Shown: in pieces, positions 62,180 to 64,000 of the stretch
Layout: every line of letters starts with the position of its first letter
How positions within the stretch are numbered: the first letter of the stretch is position 1
From: Desmodesmus armatus
Lineage: Eukaryota; Chlorophyta; Chlorophyceae; Sphaeropleales; Scenedesmaceae
Direction: 5' to 3'
Length of the DNA: 64,000 bases
NCBI GenBank assembly: GCA_007449985.2
Contig: VIIQ02000051.1
Coordinates: 124,001 to 188,000 of the forward strand
Program-made: the position numbers and the translations under genes
The notes under the pieces: model-generated
The model's database searches: none
What the model was told of the DNA's origin: nothing
The model's input: only the letters and a program-made list of their open reading frames with translations

Positions 62180-64000
62180 ATGCATGCTGGCCATGGAAGC
62201 AATCGCGGTCAGCGAGACACCACCCTTGCTCCCGGAATTTTGCAGAGCCCCGGAACTCCAAGAGCTGCCTGTCAGGCGTCAAATGGTGGCTCAAGCTCAC
62301 TAAGCTCGGTCACATCCTGCTGCGACGACGGCCTGACCCATGACGCTGTCTTCTTCGCGCGGGTGCCACCCATGGTGCCCTATGAAGATTTGCACGATCT
62401 ATTCAGCAGATATGGGGAGGTCACGGATCTGAACCTGTTCAGGCGCTGGCAAACTGGTGAGTCAGGAGAACAGGAGCATCGGGGCAGCAGTCACAGCAGT
62501 CAATGAACTTATGAAGCTTGTACACCCTGCAGGAACCCTTGATGCCCCAACCAGAGACTTCAGCACTTTACACCTGCTAATGATGTTTGGTGCAATCAAC
62601 AACCTGCTGTGCTGGATCCAAACTGCATCGGCAGCAAAACGCTGGGGGTTGCCTGGTATAGCAGCTGAGGGTTTGTTCAGGCCGCTCTGTTAGGCCGCAC
62701 CGCTTGGGTCACACCATGCGCCTGTATCGGACTGCATGTGACTGAATGTGCCCCCTCGTGCCACTGCTGTTTGTCTCCCTGCCACAGCCAAAACCAGCAA
62801 GGGTTGTGGCATTGTCAAGTACAAGAAGTCGGAGCAGGCCTCAGCAGCCCTACTGGCGCTCAACGGCGTGCACACCTTTGACGGCTACAGCGGCTGCGAA
62901 GGGCCAATGGTCGTGGAGTGGATGGATGCATCCAGGCTGACCTCTGCTGATGCAGCTGCAGGTGACTGACCACCCAGGCAGCAGCAGCAGCACACGCCGG
63001 GGCACCCAACAGCTTACCGGTGATATCAGCTGACCCCCTGTGTATGGCAGCTGGCTTGATCGCAGGCAGTGTGTTGGTTACAGACCTTTTGTGGGCTGTG
63101 TGTGTCAGGAAGCCGGGTGTATGAGTCAGCCGGAACAGGGTCAGAAGCCTGCACAAGTTTTGCAACTGCAGCTGTTTCAACACTCCAGCAGCAGCCGCTA
63201 GATCAGCAGCAGCAGCAGCAGCCATGCAACGCACATTCATCTTTCGTCCGCCCCAAACATCTGCCACCACCACGTGGTATGCGCTGTACTTACCTCGTCG
63301 CTGCACTGCGCCTCCTCCCCTCCTGTCCTGCCACCCTGTCCTGCCACGCCTTGCATCCTGCAGCCCAGAAGGCAGCGAAGCAGCGCGAGGCCAGGGCTGC
63401 TGCTGCCGTCAACAAGCCCCACCAGCACAAGCCCCGCTCCAAGGGCCCCACCACCGGCAGCAGCAGCAACAACAGCTACAGCTCCACCCTTCCCAACTGG
63501 TCCTACCTGCAACAGCTGAATGCCCTGGCACAGCAGAACAGGTCCATGGCTGCAGCAGCCGCTGCTGCAGCGGCAGCAACAGCCGCCGGCTGTGTGCTGC
63601 ATCCAGGCGGCTTGGTTGGTGGTCCTCACCCTGGGGTGGATGCGCTGGACCTGGCAGCGTTTATGGGGGGTCCCCTCAGCCCTGAGCGGTTTAGCAGCGG
63701 TCTGGGCGACCCATCCACCTGGAGCACTGTCATTCCAGCACACATGCTACCCATCACCAGTCAGGTGCGTCAACCCAAAATTTGGATAAATTCAATTGCA
63801 AGTTGCAAGCTTCTGCAGATGTGTACATGTGGGTCACAGTGTGGTTGCAGTTTGTTGGCGCACGCTGTTCAACCGTTGGTAGCTGTTGGGCAGAAGACCA
63901 GGGGCGCCACCTCCAGCTGTTGCTTGCACTGATGTTGCATGACAGACACGCAATGATACTTGCATGAGCGCCCCTAGTGGATCCGCACAGCAGCGTGTAG
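62180..64000 (+). CDS. RRM-domain RNA-binding protein, 5' part, truncated by the window edge
   Basis: Exons 62180-62456, 62788-62961 and 63364-63764 join in phase; the gene continues past 64000. One RRM spans about residues 56-135. RNP2 is VFFARV (57-62), then YEDLHDLFSRYGEVTDLNL, and RNP1 is SKGCGIVKY (96-104), followed by ALLALNGVHTF and GPMVVEWMD. The KGCG form of RNP1 and the W after VVE recall CELF/Bruno-like and FCA-like RRMs; this is a resemblance, not a firm assignment. After the RRM come a basic stretch (KQREARAAAAVNKPHQHKPR), a Ser/Asn-rich part, NWSYLQQLNALAQQNRSM and an Ala run. The start at 62180 is the first in-frame ATG in the exon that carries RNP2. Upstream exons, for example near 61961-62050, are possible. 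Confidence 0.75.

Overview
The window looks like nuclear DNA of a chlorophyte green alga, probably of the Chlamydomonas/Haematococcus type. It has many short GT-AG introns, runs of Ala and Gln codons, very frequent TGCAG at 3' splice sites, and TGTAA motifs (the known chlorophyte poly(A) signal) downstream of several stop codons. It encodes a magnesium chelatase I subunit with a plausible plastid targeting leader. No prokaryotic operon, CRISPR array, rRNA or convincing tRNA was seen. All exon coordinates come from reading splice sites, keeping phase and matching known families; no transcript data were available.

Layout, left to right: a GT71-type (MNN1/MNN2-like) mannosyltransferase gene in 13 exons (675-7054, +); one or two unrecognised Gln/Ala-rich genes (8648-10895 and 10923-12162, +); a repeat-bearing gene-poor stretch (12163-16476); a single-exon hypothetical gene (16477-17256, +); a 7 kb gene-poor region ending near an 80-bp minisatellite (17257-24415); a four-exon gene for a papain-like, Ala-rich protein (24416-27799, -); a ZNF706-like small zinc-finger protein (28755-29484, +); PAF1/ELF7 of the Paf1 transcription elongation complex in 12 exons (31875-37497, -); an N-terminal-motor kinesin in 18 exons (38044-44361, +), divergent from PAF1; CHLI in 11 exons (45130-50394, +); a Gln/Ser/Ala-rich hypothetical protein (51621-52865, +); CFIm25/NUDT21 of the pre-mRNA 3'-end processing machinery in 6 exons (54778-57731, +); a 4 kb region of poly-G/poly-C tracts, palindromes and a foldback element (57732-62179); and the 5' part of an RRM RNA-binding protein gene running off the right edge (62180-64000, +).

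The recognised genes are mostly independent housekeeping functions (glycosylation, transcription elongation, mRNA 3'-end formation, microtubule motor, chlorophyll synthesis). I found no gene cluster that forms an obvious new pathway. The most unusual feature is structural. Several genes carry tandem duplications or simple repeats next to their 3' splice sites, and in two genes (GT71 and CHLI) pieces of real exons with splice sites are copied into the neighbouring intron. The clearest case is CHLI, where the acceptor plus exon start occurs three times and the end of the previous exon twice.
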